Source of the DNA: Shewanella cutis
Lineage (GTDB): Bacteria > Pseudomonadota > Gammaproteobacteria > Enterobacterales > Shewanellaceae
Length of the DNA: 64,000 bases
Direction: 5' to 3'
NCBI RefSeq assembly: GCF_022410515.1
Contig: NZ_JACSDI010000014.1
Coordinates: 1 to 64,000 of the forward strand
How positions within the stretch are numbered: the stretch's first letter is position 1; the number at the start of each line of letters is the position of its first letter. The position numbers were made by a program, and so were the translations under genes. A model generated the notes under the pieces. It saw nothing but the letters and a program-made list of their open reading frames with translations. It did no database searches and was not told where the DNA came from. Positions 26,448 through 36,058 of the stretch are shown in pieces.

Positions 26448-27410
26448 ATGGATCTCAATCGCGTGCAGATATTTGCTCAGGTCGTCGAGCAAGGTAGCTT
26501 TACGGGCGCAGCCAAAGCCCTCGGACTGACTAAGGCGACAGTCAGTCGCAAAATTGCCGAACTTGAGGCCGATACGGGTACTCAGTTGTTATTCCGTACC
26601 ACTCGTGCCCTCAAACTCACTGAAGCTGGCTCAAGTTATTACAATCGAATCAACAAGATCTTAAGTGATCTTCAAAGCGCCGAAAATCAGCTCAGTGCCC
26701 ACCAGCAATTAATCAAAGGCAACCTAAAAATTGTCTGTCCTATCGAATTAGGGCAATTGTTTCTCGGTCCGATTTTTGCCAAGTTTTTAACGCTTTACCC
26801 TGATATCACCATTGATGCAGAACTCACTAATCGCAAAGTCGATGTGATAGAAGAAGGTATCGATCTACTGTTCCAAATTGCCGATTCCCACGATAGCCGC
26901 CTTCAGAGCTATTCCTTGGTTAATGCCTATAAATCCTTAATGGCCAGTCCCAAATATTTAGCCGAACATGGCACGCCAAAAGTGCCGCAGGATTTAGCAA
27001 AGCATAAAGCCATTCGCTTACAGTCAGCCCACATCGAAGGAGCATGGAAGTTATTTGATGGCAAATCTTGGGTGGTGATTGAACCTGTGACGCAATTAAC
27101 TGTGAATAATGTCACCATCGCCCGCGAAGCGGCCATTGCCGGACTTGGCATTACGGCGGTGCCATCGATTATTGCCCAAGAGGCGATAGAAAAAGGCTAT
27201 TTAGTGCCACTCCTTGACGATTATCCAATGGTGCAAACCAAAGTGGTGCTCAGTTATCCTAAGCGCGCTTATTTACCACGCAAATATCGTGTCTTTATCG
27301 AGTTTATCTATACAGCTCTATTTAAACGCTGGGGATCACAGGTATTGGAAGTGCCAGAATTTATTGACCAGCAAGGACATGCTAATCCACGCCAAATTCA
27401 ACAATTGTAA
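26448..27410 (+). CDS. LysR family transcriptional regulator
   Basis: 320 residues. The N-terminal HTH (FAQVVEQGSFTGAAKALGLTKATVSRKIAELE) is typical of the CrgA/YhjC-like LysR group, and a substrate-binding domain follows (NLKIVCPIELG, GLGITAVPSIIAQEAIEKGYLVPLL). It is divergent from emrAB and is the probable regulator of that pump. The inducer is unknown. Confidence 0.9.
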   Translation: MDLNRVQIFAQVVEQGSFTGAAKALGLTKATVSRKIAELEADTGTQLLFRTTRALKLTEAGSSYYNRINKILSDLQSAENQLSAHQQLIKGNLKIVCPIELGQLFLGPIFAKFLTLYPDITIDAELTNRKVDVIEEGIDLLFQIADSHDSRLQSYSLVNAYKSLMASPKYLAEHGTPKVPQDLAKHKAIRLQSAHIEGAWKLFDGKSWVVIEPVTQLTVNNVTIAREAAIAGLGITAVPSIIAQEAIEKGYLVPLLDDYPMVQTKVVLSYPKRAYLPRKYRVFIEFIYTALFKRWGSQVLEVPEFIDQQGHANPRQIQQL

Positions 27411-27584
27411 CACTGACAATGTAAAGCCAGTGTCCGCAAGATAAATCCTTAATCTCAGAATTGCCTTAATCCTTAAGCCCCTATAAGCTTGTCCAGGTAG
27501 CAGGCAGCAAAAGCCCCTAAGGTTTTCCTGATACATTTATCGCAATAAAGTTTAACATTTAATCTTATTTCCGGAGGAAACCTA

Positions 27585-27995
27585 ATGAGCTTAATTCAAG
27601 AATTCAAGGCTTTTGCGTCCCGTGGCAACGTAATCGATATGGCGGTGGGTATTATCATTGGTGCCGCTTTTGGCAAGATAGTTTCATCCTTTGTCGCCGA
27701 TATTATTATGCCGCCAATTGGGATTATCTTAGGTGGTGTAAATTTCAGTGATTTGAGTGTTGTACTGCTCGCCGCCCAAGGCGATGCGCCAGCGGTGGTG
27801 ATTGCCTACGGTAAATTTATCCAAACCGTTATCGACTTTACCATTATCGCCTTCGCGATTTTTATGGGATTAAAGGCTATTAACAGCTTAAAACGTAAAC
27901 AAGAAGAAGCACCTCCGGCGCCACCAGCACCAACCAAAGATCAAGAACTGTTATCAGAGATCCGCGATCTGCTCAAAGCACAACAGCAAAAATAA
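27585..27995 (+). CDS. mscL: Large-conductance mechanosensitive channel MscL
   Basis: 136 residues, the usual length. It starts [33 protein letters not shown] (pore helix 1), has a periplasmic loop, then TM2 ([16 protein letters not shown]) and the charged cytoplasmic helix ([12 protein letters not shown]). The channel opens on membrane tension to release solutes in osmotic down-shock. A strong CCGGAGGAAA ribosome site precedes it. Confidence 0.97.
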   Translation: MSLIQEFKAFASRGNVIDMAVGIIIGAAFGKIVSSFVADIIMPPIGIILGGVNFSDLSVVLLAAQGDAPAVVIAYGKFIQTVIDFTIIAFAIFMGLKAINSLKRKQEEAPPAPPAPTKDQELLSEIRDLLKAQQQK

Positions 27996-28031
27996 GCCTT
28001 AAAACTCACTTAGGCAGATTGTTGAGCATAA

Positions 28032-28063
28032 AAAACCCATCGACTGCGATGGGTTTTGTTTTT
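28032..28063. terminator. Bidirectional terminator after mscL
   Basis: An 11-bp perfect stem (AAAACCCATCG / CGATGGGTTTT) with a tetraloop, flanked by A and T runs on both sides. It is shared with the convergent monooxygenase-like gene. Confidence 0.85.
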
Positions 28064-28079
28064 AACCAATAGGTCTCGG

Positions 28080-28403
28080 TTACTCGGCGGCCTCGTGCAC
28101 GGTTTCGCTATAGTCTTGCACCACTTCTGCGACACGGATCCGATAAGCGTTAAACAGACATGGCACAATCCCAGTTTGCTCGGCAATACTGTGGGCCATT
28201 TGATTACGCCATTGGGTGATAGAGGCCATATCTTCCCAAAACGATAGACTTAGCACCTTGCCCTCATCGGTTAAGCTCTGAAAACGTTCGATCGAAATTA
28301 ATCCCTTGCGGCCTTCTAAATACTGGCGCATTTCAGCGGCTACGTGCAGATATTCTTCCTTTCCTTCTTTCGTGGGAACGACTTCAAAAATGACTGCGAT
28401 CAT
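28080..28403 (-). CDS. Antibiotic biosynthesis monooxygenase-fold protein
   Basis: About 107 residues. MIAVIFEVVPTKEGKEEYLHVAAEM and LSLSFWEDMASITQWRNQMAH fit the ABM fold (heme-degrading or quinone monooxygenase-like). ATG 28403 is used because GGAGAG stands just before it; a longer frame to 28460 lacks such a site. It is likely cytosolic. Substrate unknown. Confidence 0.75.
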   Translation of the reverse strand: MIAVIFEVVPTKEGKEEYLHVAAEMRQYLEGRKGLISIERFQSLTDEGKVLSLSFWEDMASITQWRNQMAHSIAEQTGIVPCLFNAYRIRVAEVVQDYSETVHEAAE

Positions 28404-28532
28404 ACTCTCTCCAGAGATACTTATCCTTAATACCAGCGTTAAGCCTAGCCTATATCGCACACTATAGCTCGCTGATTTTTAAACTTTAACGTTAAGCCTT
28501 ACCACAAAATCGCGCCAAGGCTTAACGGCCAA

Positions 28533-31500
28533 CTAGTCAGGCAATTTATCGTGACGATATAACCAGCGATATAAGGTCGGTAATACTAATAAGGTCAGTG
28601 CCGTAGAGCTAAACAGCCCGCCGATAATCACCACCGCCAGCGGCTTTTGGATTTCACTGCCCACGCCCGATGATACTAAGATCGGAATTAACCCTAAGGC
28701 GGAGGTCAAGGCCGTCATCAGCACCGGACGTAATCGTCCCACAGTGCCTTCATAAACCGAGTCATAGAGCGACTCGCCGCTCTGCCTGCGCTGGTTTATC
28801 GAATCCACTAACACCACACCATTGAGCACTGCCACCCCAAACAGCGTGATAAAGCCAATGGAGCTTGGCACTGACAGATAAGTGCCGCTGACAAACAGCG
28901 CAACGATACCGCCAATTAATGCCAGAGGAACGTTCGCCATGATCAATAAGACCTGCTTCACCGCGCCAAAGGAGAAGTACAACAGCAAGGCAATTAAAGC
29001 GATAGAGACTGGCACTACCAACATCAGCTTTTGCTGTGCTCGCTGTTGGTTCTCGTACTGACCACCGACAATCACTGTGTATCCTGCGGGCAAATCGGCC
29101 TGAGGCACCAACGCATAGATATCTTTGACCACAGATCCCATATCCCGCCCCGCCACGTTGGCTTGCACCACCACACGGCGCTGCACATCGTCACGGCGAA
29201 TATTCGGCGGCGCCATTTCCACCTCAACACTGGCCACCTCACCCAAGCGCACAATTGCGCCATTGGTACCACTCAGCAGCAAATCCTTAATCACATCCGG
29301 ACTGCTGCGAAACTCGGCGGCAAGGCGTAAATTAATGTCGTATCTGGCGTTACCGTCGATCACTTGTCCGGCGCTGGCGCCACCAATGCCTTGGCTAACG
29401 AGTGTCATCACTTGATCGACACTGATACCGTAACGGGCAAGTTGTGCGCGATCTGGCCGCACCACCAGCTGCGCCTCACCACTTACCTGCTCGAGGGACA
29501 CATCCACAGCACCAGGGATTTTCGCCACCAAATCGGTCAACACTTGCCCCTTTTCTGAGAGTACCGCGAGATCAGGACCAAAGAGTTTAATCGCTAACTG
29601 CGCCTTCACCCCCGAAAGCAACTCATCGACCCGCGTCGCAATCGGTTGTGAGAAGGTGAGTAGCAGGCCGGGGAAGACGCTGAGCTTTTCTTCCATTAAA
29701 CGTTGCAGCGCTAAACGCGAGCTAGCCGATTGCCACTCTTCGATGGGTTTAAGGCCAATATAAATTTCGATATTGCTCACAGGCTCAGGGTCGCCGCCTA
29801 ATTCTGGCGCTCCGATACGGCTCAAGGCATATTCCACCTCGGGGAATTGCAGCAGCATGGCCTCAAGCTTTGGCGCCACATCCAAGGAAGTGCCAAGGCT
29901 CGCGGTCGGTGCCAGCGTCACCCTCAGGTTAATCGTGCCTTCCTCTAACTCGGGCACAAACTCGGTGCCGAGTCTAGGCAGTAATGCCATGCTCATGACA
30001 AACATAATAACCGCACTGATCACCACCATTTTAGGGCGCGCTAACGTTGCACTGAGCAGTTTGCGATATGCGTTATCCAGCGGCCTTAAGATCACACTTT
30101 CTTTGAGCACAACCCCACGTTTAAACAGATATACCGCCAAGGCTGGCACCGCAATTAGCGCCACTAGCAAGGCAGAAATCATCGCTAAAATAATGCTGAC
30201 GGCCATCGGCTGAAACAGCTTGCCTTCTACACCTTCCAAGGCAAATAGCGGCGCAAACACCACAATAATAATCGCCGTTGCGAAGAAGATAGGACTGCAC
30301 ACTTCTTTCGCCGCCAGCATAATGCGCACGGCCATGCTGTTATCCGCTTCAACGGTGTGAGCACTACCATCCTCATCACCATGGTAAGGGTCGGCTTCAC
30401 CATCAACACGCGCTCTGGCCAGTGTTAAATGGCGGCGATCCGGCTGAGTTAAATGCTTGAAAATATTCTCAACCATTACCACAGAGCCATCGACCAACAT
30501 ACCAATGGCTACCGCCAAACCGCCAAGGGACATCAGGTTGGCCGACAGTCCGTAATAAGACATCACCATCAGCGCCAAACCAATAGAAACGGGAATCGAC
30601 AGTAGCACCAGCAAGGTGGCGCGGATATTCACAAGGAACAGCGCCAAGATAACCACAATAAACACAAAAGCCATTAACAGCGCATCGCGCACTGTGGTAA
30701 CGGCCTTATCCACTAAGTCCGCTTGATCGTAAAACACCTCAAAGGACACGCCCTTCGGTAGCGCCTGTTCAATCAGATTAATCCGCGCATCGATATCATC
30801 AATCGTCGCCTTAGTGTTAGCGCCCATGCGCTTAAGCACTACGCCCGCGACCACTTCGCCCAAGGCTTGCGCCTGACCGGCCTCATCACGGCGCGTCATA
30901 GTCACGGCACCTACGCGGATCTCACTGCCAAAATCGACCTTTGCAATGTCACCCACTCGCACAGGCGTGCCTCGTACTTCAGTGAGTGGAATTTGGGTAA
31001 TCGAGGCAAGCCCTGCCTCTCCGGCAGGCAACATACCATAGCCTCGAACCACTAATTGCTCTTGGCCTTGATCCATAAACCAGCCACCAGCGTTACGGTT
31101 ATTGCTTTCGAGCGCCTCACTCACCTGCGCCATCGACAAGCCATAAGCACGCAACTTATTAGGGTCGACCTGCACTTGATATTGGCGAACTTCGCCGCCA
31201 AAAGATAACACATCGGTCACGCCGCCAACGGGCATCAAGATAAGTTTGACGAGGTAGTCGTTAAGACTACGCAGCTCGGCGGCATTGATGCCTGCACTTG
31301 GATCTGCCCGCAAAATATATTGATAAATCTGCCCCAATCCAGAGGTGTTAGGGCCAATTTCTGGCACACCCACCCCGCTTGGGATCATCTCCCGCGCCGC
31401 CTGTAACTGCTCAAACACTTGCTGACGGGCAAAGTAAATATCCGTGCCCTCAGCAAATACCACGGTCACGATGGACAAGCCAGTGCGCGATAACGAACGC

Positions 31501-31745
31501 ACTTCAGTCACCGCTGGCAAGGCGTACATGGCCGATTCGACCGGATAACTGATGAGTTTTTCTACCTCTTCGGCGGCCAAGCCCTCAGCCTCGGTATTGA
31601 TGGTCACCTGTACGTTGGTGACATCGGGAAAGGCATCGAGATTCAATTTGGGCAACATGGCCACACTGGCAGCGACCGCCGCCAGCAGCGCCAACACCAC
31701 TAATAGCCGATTTTTAATCGCGGCTTCGATTGCTTTTTGCAACAT
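28533..31745 (-). CDS. czcA: CzcA/CusA-type heavy-metal RND efflux pump
   Basis: 1070 residues with the twelve-helix RND layout and two large periplasmic loops. Hallmarks are LNLDAFPDVTNVQVTI at the start, PVESAMYALPAVTEVRS, and LVDGSVVMVENIFKHL in helix 4. In CzcA the helix-4 motif is DFGxxxDGAxxxxEN; here the first acidic residue is replaced (AIGMLVDGSVVMVEN), so the metal class is unsettled. A charged His/Asp-rich loop (about 435-460) is also present. It expels metal ions with CzcB and CzcC, whose genes lie directly upstream. Confidence 0.88.
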   Translation of the reverse strand: MLQKAIEAAIKNRLLVVLALLAAVAASVAMLPKLNLDAFPDVTNVQVTINTEAEGLAAEEVEKLISYPVESAMYALPAVTEVRSLSRTGLSIVTVVFAEGTDIYFARQQVFEQLQAAREMIPSGVGVPEIGPNTSGLGQIYQYILRADPSAGINAAELRSLNDYLVKLILMPVGGVTDVLSFGGEVRQYQVQVDPNKLRAYGLSMAQVSEALESNNRNAGGWFMDQGQEQLVVRGYGMLPAGEAGLASITQIPLTEVRGTPVRVGDIAKVDFGSEIRVGAVTMTRRDEAGQAQALGEVVAGVVLKRMGANTKATIDDIDARINLIEQALPKGVSFEVFYDQADLVDKAVTTVRDALLMAFVFIVVILALFLVNIRATLLVLLSIPVSIGLALMVMSYYGLSANLMSLGGLAVAIGMLVDGSVVMVENIFKHLTQPDRRHLTLARARVDGEADPYHGDEDGSAHTVEADNSMAVRIMLAAKEVCSPIFFATAIIIVVFAPLFALEGVEGKLFQPMAVSIILAMISALLVALIAVPALAVYLFKRGVVLKESVILRPLDNAYRKLLSATLARPKMVVISAVIMFVMSMALLPRLGTEFVPELEEGTINLRVTLAPTASLGTSLDVAPKLEAMLLQFPEVEYALSRIGAPELGGDPEPVSNIEIYIGLKPIEEWQSASSRLALQRLMEEKLSVFPGLLLTFSQPIATRVDELLSGVKAQLAIKLFGPDLAVLSEKGQVLTDLVAKIPGAVDVSLEQVSGEAQLVVRPDRAQLARYGISVDQVMTLVSQGIGGASAGQVIDGNARYDINLRLAAEFRSSPDVIKDLLLSGTNGAIVRLGEVASVEVEMAPPNIRRDDVQRRVVVQANVAGRDMGSVVKDIYALVPQADLPAGYTVIVGGQYENQQRAQQKLMLVVPVSIALIALLLYFSFGAVKQVLLIMANVPLALIGGIVALFVSGTYLSVPSSIGFITLFGVAVLNGVVLVDSINQRRQSGESLYDSVYEGTVGRLRPVLMTALTSALGLIPILVSSGVGSEIQKPLAVVIIGGLFSSTALTLLVLPTLYRWLYRHDKLPD

Positions 31746-31792
31746 AAGAATTCCTTAAGCGAGAACCATAGGCACAGTTATAGGCATCGCAA

Positions 31793-33118
31793 TTAGTGGG
31801 CATGAATATCAAAACCGGCCTTAGCCTGCTCCGAGGCCAAGAAAAATGCGCCTTCTACCACTACTTTTAGCTGTGCCTGCTGCGCTTTATCGAGCTCACT
31901 GCCGCGCACTAAACTCAAGCCACGCTGACGCTGTACCAGCTCCACCTCAATGGCTTCAAAACCATCCTCATACTGAATAAAGATCTGCCAATCACCGTCG
32001 CTGCTGCGGGTTAACGCTGCATCGGGCAGAACAATCCCCGATGAAATACCTGACCCGCCACTCGCCGCAGCCCTGTTTTGTGCAGCATCGGCAATATTTT
32101 GAGAGGCATCGGCAAAGTACAGCTCAGCAAATTGCCCGGCGTGCAAAATATGATCAGGGTTTGGCATGCTGACTAACACTTGCTCGGTGCGTGTTACGCT
32201 ATCCAGCTCGTGGGAGCGGCCGATAATTTTGCCAGCTAAGGTTTTATCTCCCACCTGAATCAACGCTGGAGAGCCCACATTCACATTAACCGCCTGTGCG
32301 GGCGTTAGCTGGGCCTCCACCCAAAGGTGCGACTCATCGGTCAATTGCATTAATGGCGTGCCAGCGCTAAACACTTGCCCCAGCATGGCGATATCTTGCT
32401 GCACCCGACCGTCGATAGGCGCCAGTAATTGATAACTGCCAATGGCTTCAGGCGTCGATTCCAGTGCACGAATTTGCGCGGGCGTCATCTTAATGGCCTC
32501 TAAAATAGCCCGTTTAAGTTCGGCATCCACCTGCGCCTGCATCCGCCGACTGACGCTAACCGCACCTTCACTCATGCGCTTGATTCGACTCCATTCGGCA
32601 GCGGCATTAATGTAGTCCGCCTGTGCCTGCGCAACGGCTGCGCCACCCAAGGTAAGTAAAGGCTCACCCTTTTTCACCTCTTGGCCGGGAACCACATGGC
32701 GCGCTTGAACACGCACATCTAGCTGTGGCGCTAAGGTTGCCGTTTTATCACGGTCAACCACTAACGTGGCCGTCGCCCGAACATCGAGGTTTAAATTGGT
32801 AAGACTTAAGCTGTCACTGCTCAGGGGTAACAGGCGAATTCCCGCCAACTCCAACTGCGCAGGCGTAAAAGTTAGCGCTTGCTCGCTATGGTCATCATGT
32901 GCTTGCTCGGCAGCGGTATTCTTAGCGGTGTCGTTAACTTGCTTTTCAGCAGCATGATCATGGCCTTCTCCAGCAAACGTAGGCGTGGGCGCAATCAAGG
33001 TTAACGAGGTGAGCATCAGCGCCAGTGCTAAACGGGAAGGTGTAAACACCGATGTGAAGCCCGTGGCAGACAGATTGCCTAAAGAATGGAAAAAAGATTT
33101 CTGAGTAGTTGAATTCAT
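31793..33118 (-). CDS. czcB: CzcB/CusB-type periplasmic adaptor
   Basis: 441 residues. After an export signal (PSRLALALMLTSLTLIAPTPTFAG) comes a His-rich stretch (GEGHDHAAEK, QAHDDHSEQ) likely to bind metal, then the lipoyl/barrel adaptor domains (QLDVRVQARHVVPGQEVKKGE, LLAPIDGRVQQDIAMLGQVFSAG). The C-terminus ends GFDIHAH, again with histidines. It joins the CzcA pump to the CzcC channel. It begins five bases after the czcC stop. Confidence 0.88.
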   Translation of the reverse strand: MNSTTQKSFFHSLGNLSATGFTSVFTPSRLALALMLTSLTLIAPTPTFAGEGHDHAAEKQVNDTAKNTAAEQAHDDHSEQALTFTPAQLELAGIRLLPLSSDSLSLTNLNLDVRATATLVVDRDKTATLAPQLDVRVQARHVVPGQEVKKGEPLLTLGGAAVAQAQADYINAAAEWSRIKRMSEGAVSVSRRMQAQVDAELKRAILEAIKMTPAQIRALESTPEAIGSYQLLAPIDGRVQQDIAMLGQVFSAGTPLMQLTDESHLWVEAQLTPAQAVNVNVGSPALIQVGDKTLAGKIIGRSHELDSVTRTEQVLVSMPNPDHILHAGQFAELYFADASQNIADAAQNRAAASGGSGISSGIVLPDAALTRSSDGDWQIFIQYEDGFEAIEVELVQRQRGLSLVRGSELDKAQQAQLKVVVEGAFFLASEQAKAGFDIHAH

Positions 33119-33123
33119 TAGTG

Positions 33124-34482
33124 TTACCTCACGATTGACTTTGCTGGCACGGCGTTAGTGGTTGAAGTGGATGGAAAGGTGTCAATAAAAGGCAGCAGTT
33201 GACCGCTGTCCCCCATCCAGGTTAACCAGCTCTGATAAATCGCCGTTTCGAGGTTTAAACCGACCAAATAACTGGCCGCAAGCTGACGCCGACTTTGTAA
33301 ATACTCACTGGTACTCATATCCCCCGAACGCCACTGTTCACTTAAGGATTTAGCGGCTTTACTTCCTGAGGCTTCAACTCGCTCACGCCAATCTTGATAA
33401 CGTGCTAATAAACGGGGTAAGGCATTGTTAAATTGTGCCTGTTTGGCCGTTAGCACTCGCTCACGGGCAAGGTAGTTTTGCTCCGCGATGGCGATGCCTT
33501 TGTCGGCAACAGACTGTAACTCACTGTAGTTATTACGCACCTGCAAAGGGATAGCCACACCAATGCCAAGCTTGTTATCACTCCCTTCTCGCTCGAGACC
33601 GAGGTTGATGGTGGGATCCGCCGCCGTGTCCGCCTTAACCTTCAAGGCATTGGCCTTAGCCAACAACACCTGTTGATGGGCACTGGTTAATGCAGGTAAT
33701 TCCGCCTTGGGTGAAATCATCGACACAAATTGGCCAATTTCAGAGATAAACTCCCTAAACTTGAGCTTATCAACCCCAAGTAACTCAATCACTTTACCAT
33801 CGGCGACTAAAGCGGCTTGTTCGGCCAAGGCATAATCGGCGGTATTGCTTGCCAGTTCGAGTTTAAGCAGTTGCAACTCAACATCGGATAAATCCCCCGC
33901 CGCAAAACGCTGCTCGGCAATATTGAGTTGTGCTTGGGTGAACCTTAATTGCTGCTCTGCAAAGGTCAGCGCCTTTTGGCCTTGCGCCTGCTCGGCTAAT
34001 GCCAATAAACGCTCAGCCAACATTTGGCTACGCTCTAAGCGAATGTCCGCTAACAGAATTTGGGCTTCAAGTTGTGCAAGGCGAGTTGCCACGCCGCGCT
34101 TATCTCCCCAATCTAAGGTCTGGCTCAAGCCAACGGTGTAGGTATCGGTTTCCGAATTTTGGTAATTGAGTCCAAGCTCAGGGTTATAAACGGCGCGATC
34201 CGCCGCAGCAATGGCAAGCTCTGCCTGTTGCTGCCGAGCAATTTGCGCCTGCACTTCCGGTAACTGATTAATTTGCTTGAGTAACTCGGGAAGCCACTGG
34301 TCGAGAGATACTTGAGTTTCGGAGGTTAATTGATCGCCTTCGGCCAATAAAGGACCAACAGCCATTGGTGCTTGGGCTGGTAAAACTGAATTTGCTGCAA
34401 CAGCTTGGGAAACCTGTCCAGCAGCGAGCACTAACGTGCTCAACAGGCCAAACAGTGTTTGGGCGATAATGGTTTTCTTCAT
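33124..34482 (-). CDS. czcC: CzcC-type outer-membrane channel (TolC family)
   Basis: 452 residues with a signal peptide (MKKTIIAQTLFGLLSTLVLAAGQ). Two long coiled-coil repeats of the TolC/OEP fold are present (ARQQQAELAIAAADRAVYNPELGL and the second block from about 250). ATG 34482 places the signal peptide at the N-terminus. It is the first gene of the pump operon czcCBA. Confidence 0.85.
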   Translation of the reverse strand: MKKTIIAQTLFGLLSTLVLAAGQVSQAVAANSVLPAQAPMAVGPLLAEGDQLTSETQVSLDQWLPELLKQINQLPEVQAQIARQQQAELAIAAADRAVYNPELGLNYQNSETDTYTVGLSQTLDWGDKRGVATRLAQLEAQILLADIRLERSQMLAERLLALAEQAQGQKALTFAEQQLRFTQAQLNIAEQRFAAGDLSDVELQLLKLELASNTADYALAEQAALVADGKVIELLGVDKLKFREFISEIGQFVSMISPKAELPALTSAHQQVLLAKANALKVKADTAADPTINLGLEREGSDNKLGIGVAIPLQVRNNYSELQSVADKGIAIAEQNYLARERVLTAKQAQFNNALPRLLARYQDWRERVEASGSKAAKSLSEQWRSGDMSTSEYLQSRRQLAASYLVGLNLETAIYQSWLTWMGDSGQLLPFIDTFPSTSTTNAVPAKSIVR

Positions 34483-34697
34483 CGCAATTCCTAACAATAT
34501 CTAAATAGGATTGGCCCCACGCAATAGGCGTATAAGTACCAATCGAATGCATCCCTTAAGCAAAATGTCGATTAAGCTCAATGCGCTAGCGCGAGCTAGG
34601 CCGTAAAAGGCCAGAAATCGATGCTTGGGGATAAATAAAAAGGCTCATTACGGCAAGCACTTACGAAGCGCAGCCAACGATAAACAGATATTGGAAG

Positions 34698-35180
34698 TTA
34701 AACGATGGGTGGACGATATTTAGGTAATTGATCAGGCGGGAAATAGGTTAAATCCGTTGGCACGTAGGCCGTTTCAAGTGCTGTTAGGGATTGGTTTTCA
34801 GAATGGGATAGCAAAGCCAGATGACCACCGTGGCATTGGCAGTCTAGGCAAAGATCAAAATCTTGAATTTCTGTAATTTGTACTAAATGTGAGTGACCAC
34901 TCGCACTTGCTGCTGAGATCCCTTCGTTGAGTGCGGCTTCGCCAAACATCTCGGAATGAGACCCAAATGTTTGTTCAGTTGGGCAAACACAATCCAAACA
35001 TTGGACTAAGGTAGTTACGGGAGCACTAAATTGCAGATGGGGATGATTTTCAGTTTCTTCGACGCCATTGCCCGCATGTAACTGATGGGCACCCAAATTC
35101 GCGCCCGCAAATTGCAGCACGATAATGGCTATCAGTAGGGTCACCATTCGGCTAAAGAATGGCTTAACGGTCGAAATCAA
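34698..35180 (-). CDS. Cys/His-rich exported protein before czcCBA
   Basis: About 160 residues with an N-terminal hydrophobic segment (RMVTLLIAIIVLQFAGANLGAH) serving as signal or anchor. The mature part has two cysteine clusters, CLDCVC and CLDCQCHGGH, plus scattered His, as expected of a metal-binding protein. It ends in PPDQLPKYRPPIV. The first codon is TTG at 35180 with AGGTGA just before; ATG 35147 is an alternative. It lies 215 bases upstream of czcC in the same direction. I do not recognise a named family; a role in metal sensing or delivery for the pump is inference. Confidence 0.65.
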   Translation of the reverse strand: MISTVKPFFSRMVTLLIAIIVLQFAGANLGAHQLHAGNGVEETENHPHLQFSAPVTTLVQCLDCVCPTEQTFGSHSEMFGEAALNEGISAASASGHSHLVQITEIQDFDLCLDCQCHGGHLALLSHSENQSLTALETAYVPTDLTYFPPDQLPKYRPPIV

Positions 35181-35299
35181 ATATCACCTATTAACAATTC
35201 AGAGAGGGTTGGTGCAAATATCTGACAGTCATTTTAAACATAAGTTCACAGCTTGCAAGTCAGCACGAGCCAAGCTGTGATGCTATTCACCTGAAATAT

Positions 35300-35506
35300 T
35301 TACTTAAATACGCAGTGTTTGGCGTAATCAGCGGCTTCATTTGCCGTCCAATCACCCGAAGGTTTTTCCTTCATTTGCTTACACCAAGCGTCACTGCCGA
35401 CCTCTGGCGCACAGGCGCTTAAGCCCGCAGTAAGGGCCAACACTAAGCCCATCGCACCCAGTTTAGCGCTCGGTTTTACCGTCATAAATTTCAAAAAAGA
35501 CATCAT
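35300..35506 (-). CDS. DUF3012-like small lipoprotein
   Basis: 68 residues. The lipoprotein signal ends in LSAC, and the mature tail APEVGSDAWCKQMKEKPSGDWTANEAADYAKHCVF matches the small DUF3012 family (conserved WC, WT and CVF). It is anchored in the envelope; function unknown. AGGG precedes the tandem ATG start. Confidence 0.8.
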   Translation of the reverse strand: MMSFLKFMTVKPSAKLGAMGLVLALTAGLSACAPEVGSDAWCKQMKEKPSGDWTANEAADYAKHCVFK

Positions 35507-35537
35507 TCATTCCCTATCAGTTATACCCACTGGGCCA

Positions 35538-35903
35538 TTAAAACGTTGAACGTTTAGCAATCCAAGCGATCGCTTTGGCTTTTTGCTCCAAGGGGAACCA
35601 AGCCACCTCGCCCTGCATAAAGGGACCGAGTAACCGCACCGCATTACCCACCCAATCGGGGCCGCCCACAAAAACTAGGGCTTCAAAATTAGGCAGTTGC
35701 ACTTCGCCACTGCCCGTTAACGATTCAAATTCCCAACCTTCAAGTAAAACGTCGGCCTCAATATACAGGCAAACCTGCCCCCAATCCTTGCGGTAACTTT
35801 TAATTGCTGGCTGTAAACGAGTCCGATAATCGGAAGAAGAGAGTCGACCACTAGCAAAAAGACTAATAACACCCTTAGCAATATCGGGGATTTGGCATAA
35901 CAT
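35538..35903 (-). CDS. STAS/SEC14-like domain protein
   Basis: About 121 residues. Segments such as YRTRLQPAIKSYRKDWGQVCLYIEAD and ALVFVGGPDWVGNAVRLLGPFMQGEVAWFPLEQKAKAIAWI fit the small STAS/SEC14-like (SpoIIAA-like) family. ATG 35903 with GGAGTG close before it is preferred to a longer frame. It is cytosolic and of unknown role. It is divergent from arfB. Confidence 0.75.
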   Translation of the reverse strand: MLCQIPDIAKGVISLFASGRLSSSDYRTRLQPAIKSYRKDWGQVCLYIEADVLLEGWEFESLTGSGEVQLPNFEALVFVGGPDWVGNAVRLLGPFMQGEVAWFPLEQKAKAIAWIAKRSTF

Positions 35904-36058
35904 AAAGGCACTCCGAAACGAGAACACTATTTTGCGAACGGGCAACTTTGCGAACAAGCAACCACGCCTGCCCTGCAAGAATGCGCCCGATGATAACAAA
36001 TCTATTGAAAAGCCATAAGCAGTTATTGCCAGCTTCTCAATCCATGCCTAAGTCTGCC

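Noticed and set aside
29773..30213. Plus-strand frame of 146 codons inside the RND pump gene
   Set aside because: It is a shadow on the opposite strand of a clearly recognised gene; the composition follows codon-position bias of the real frame.
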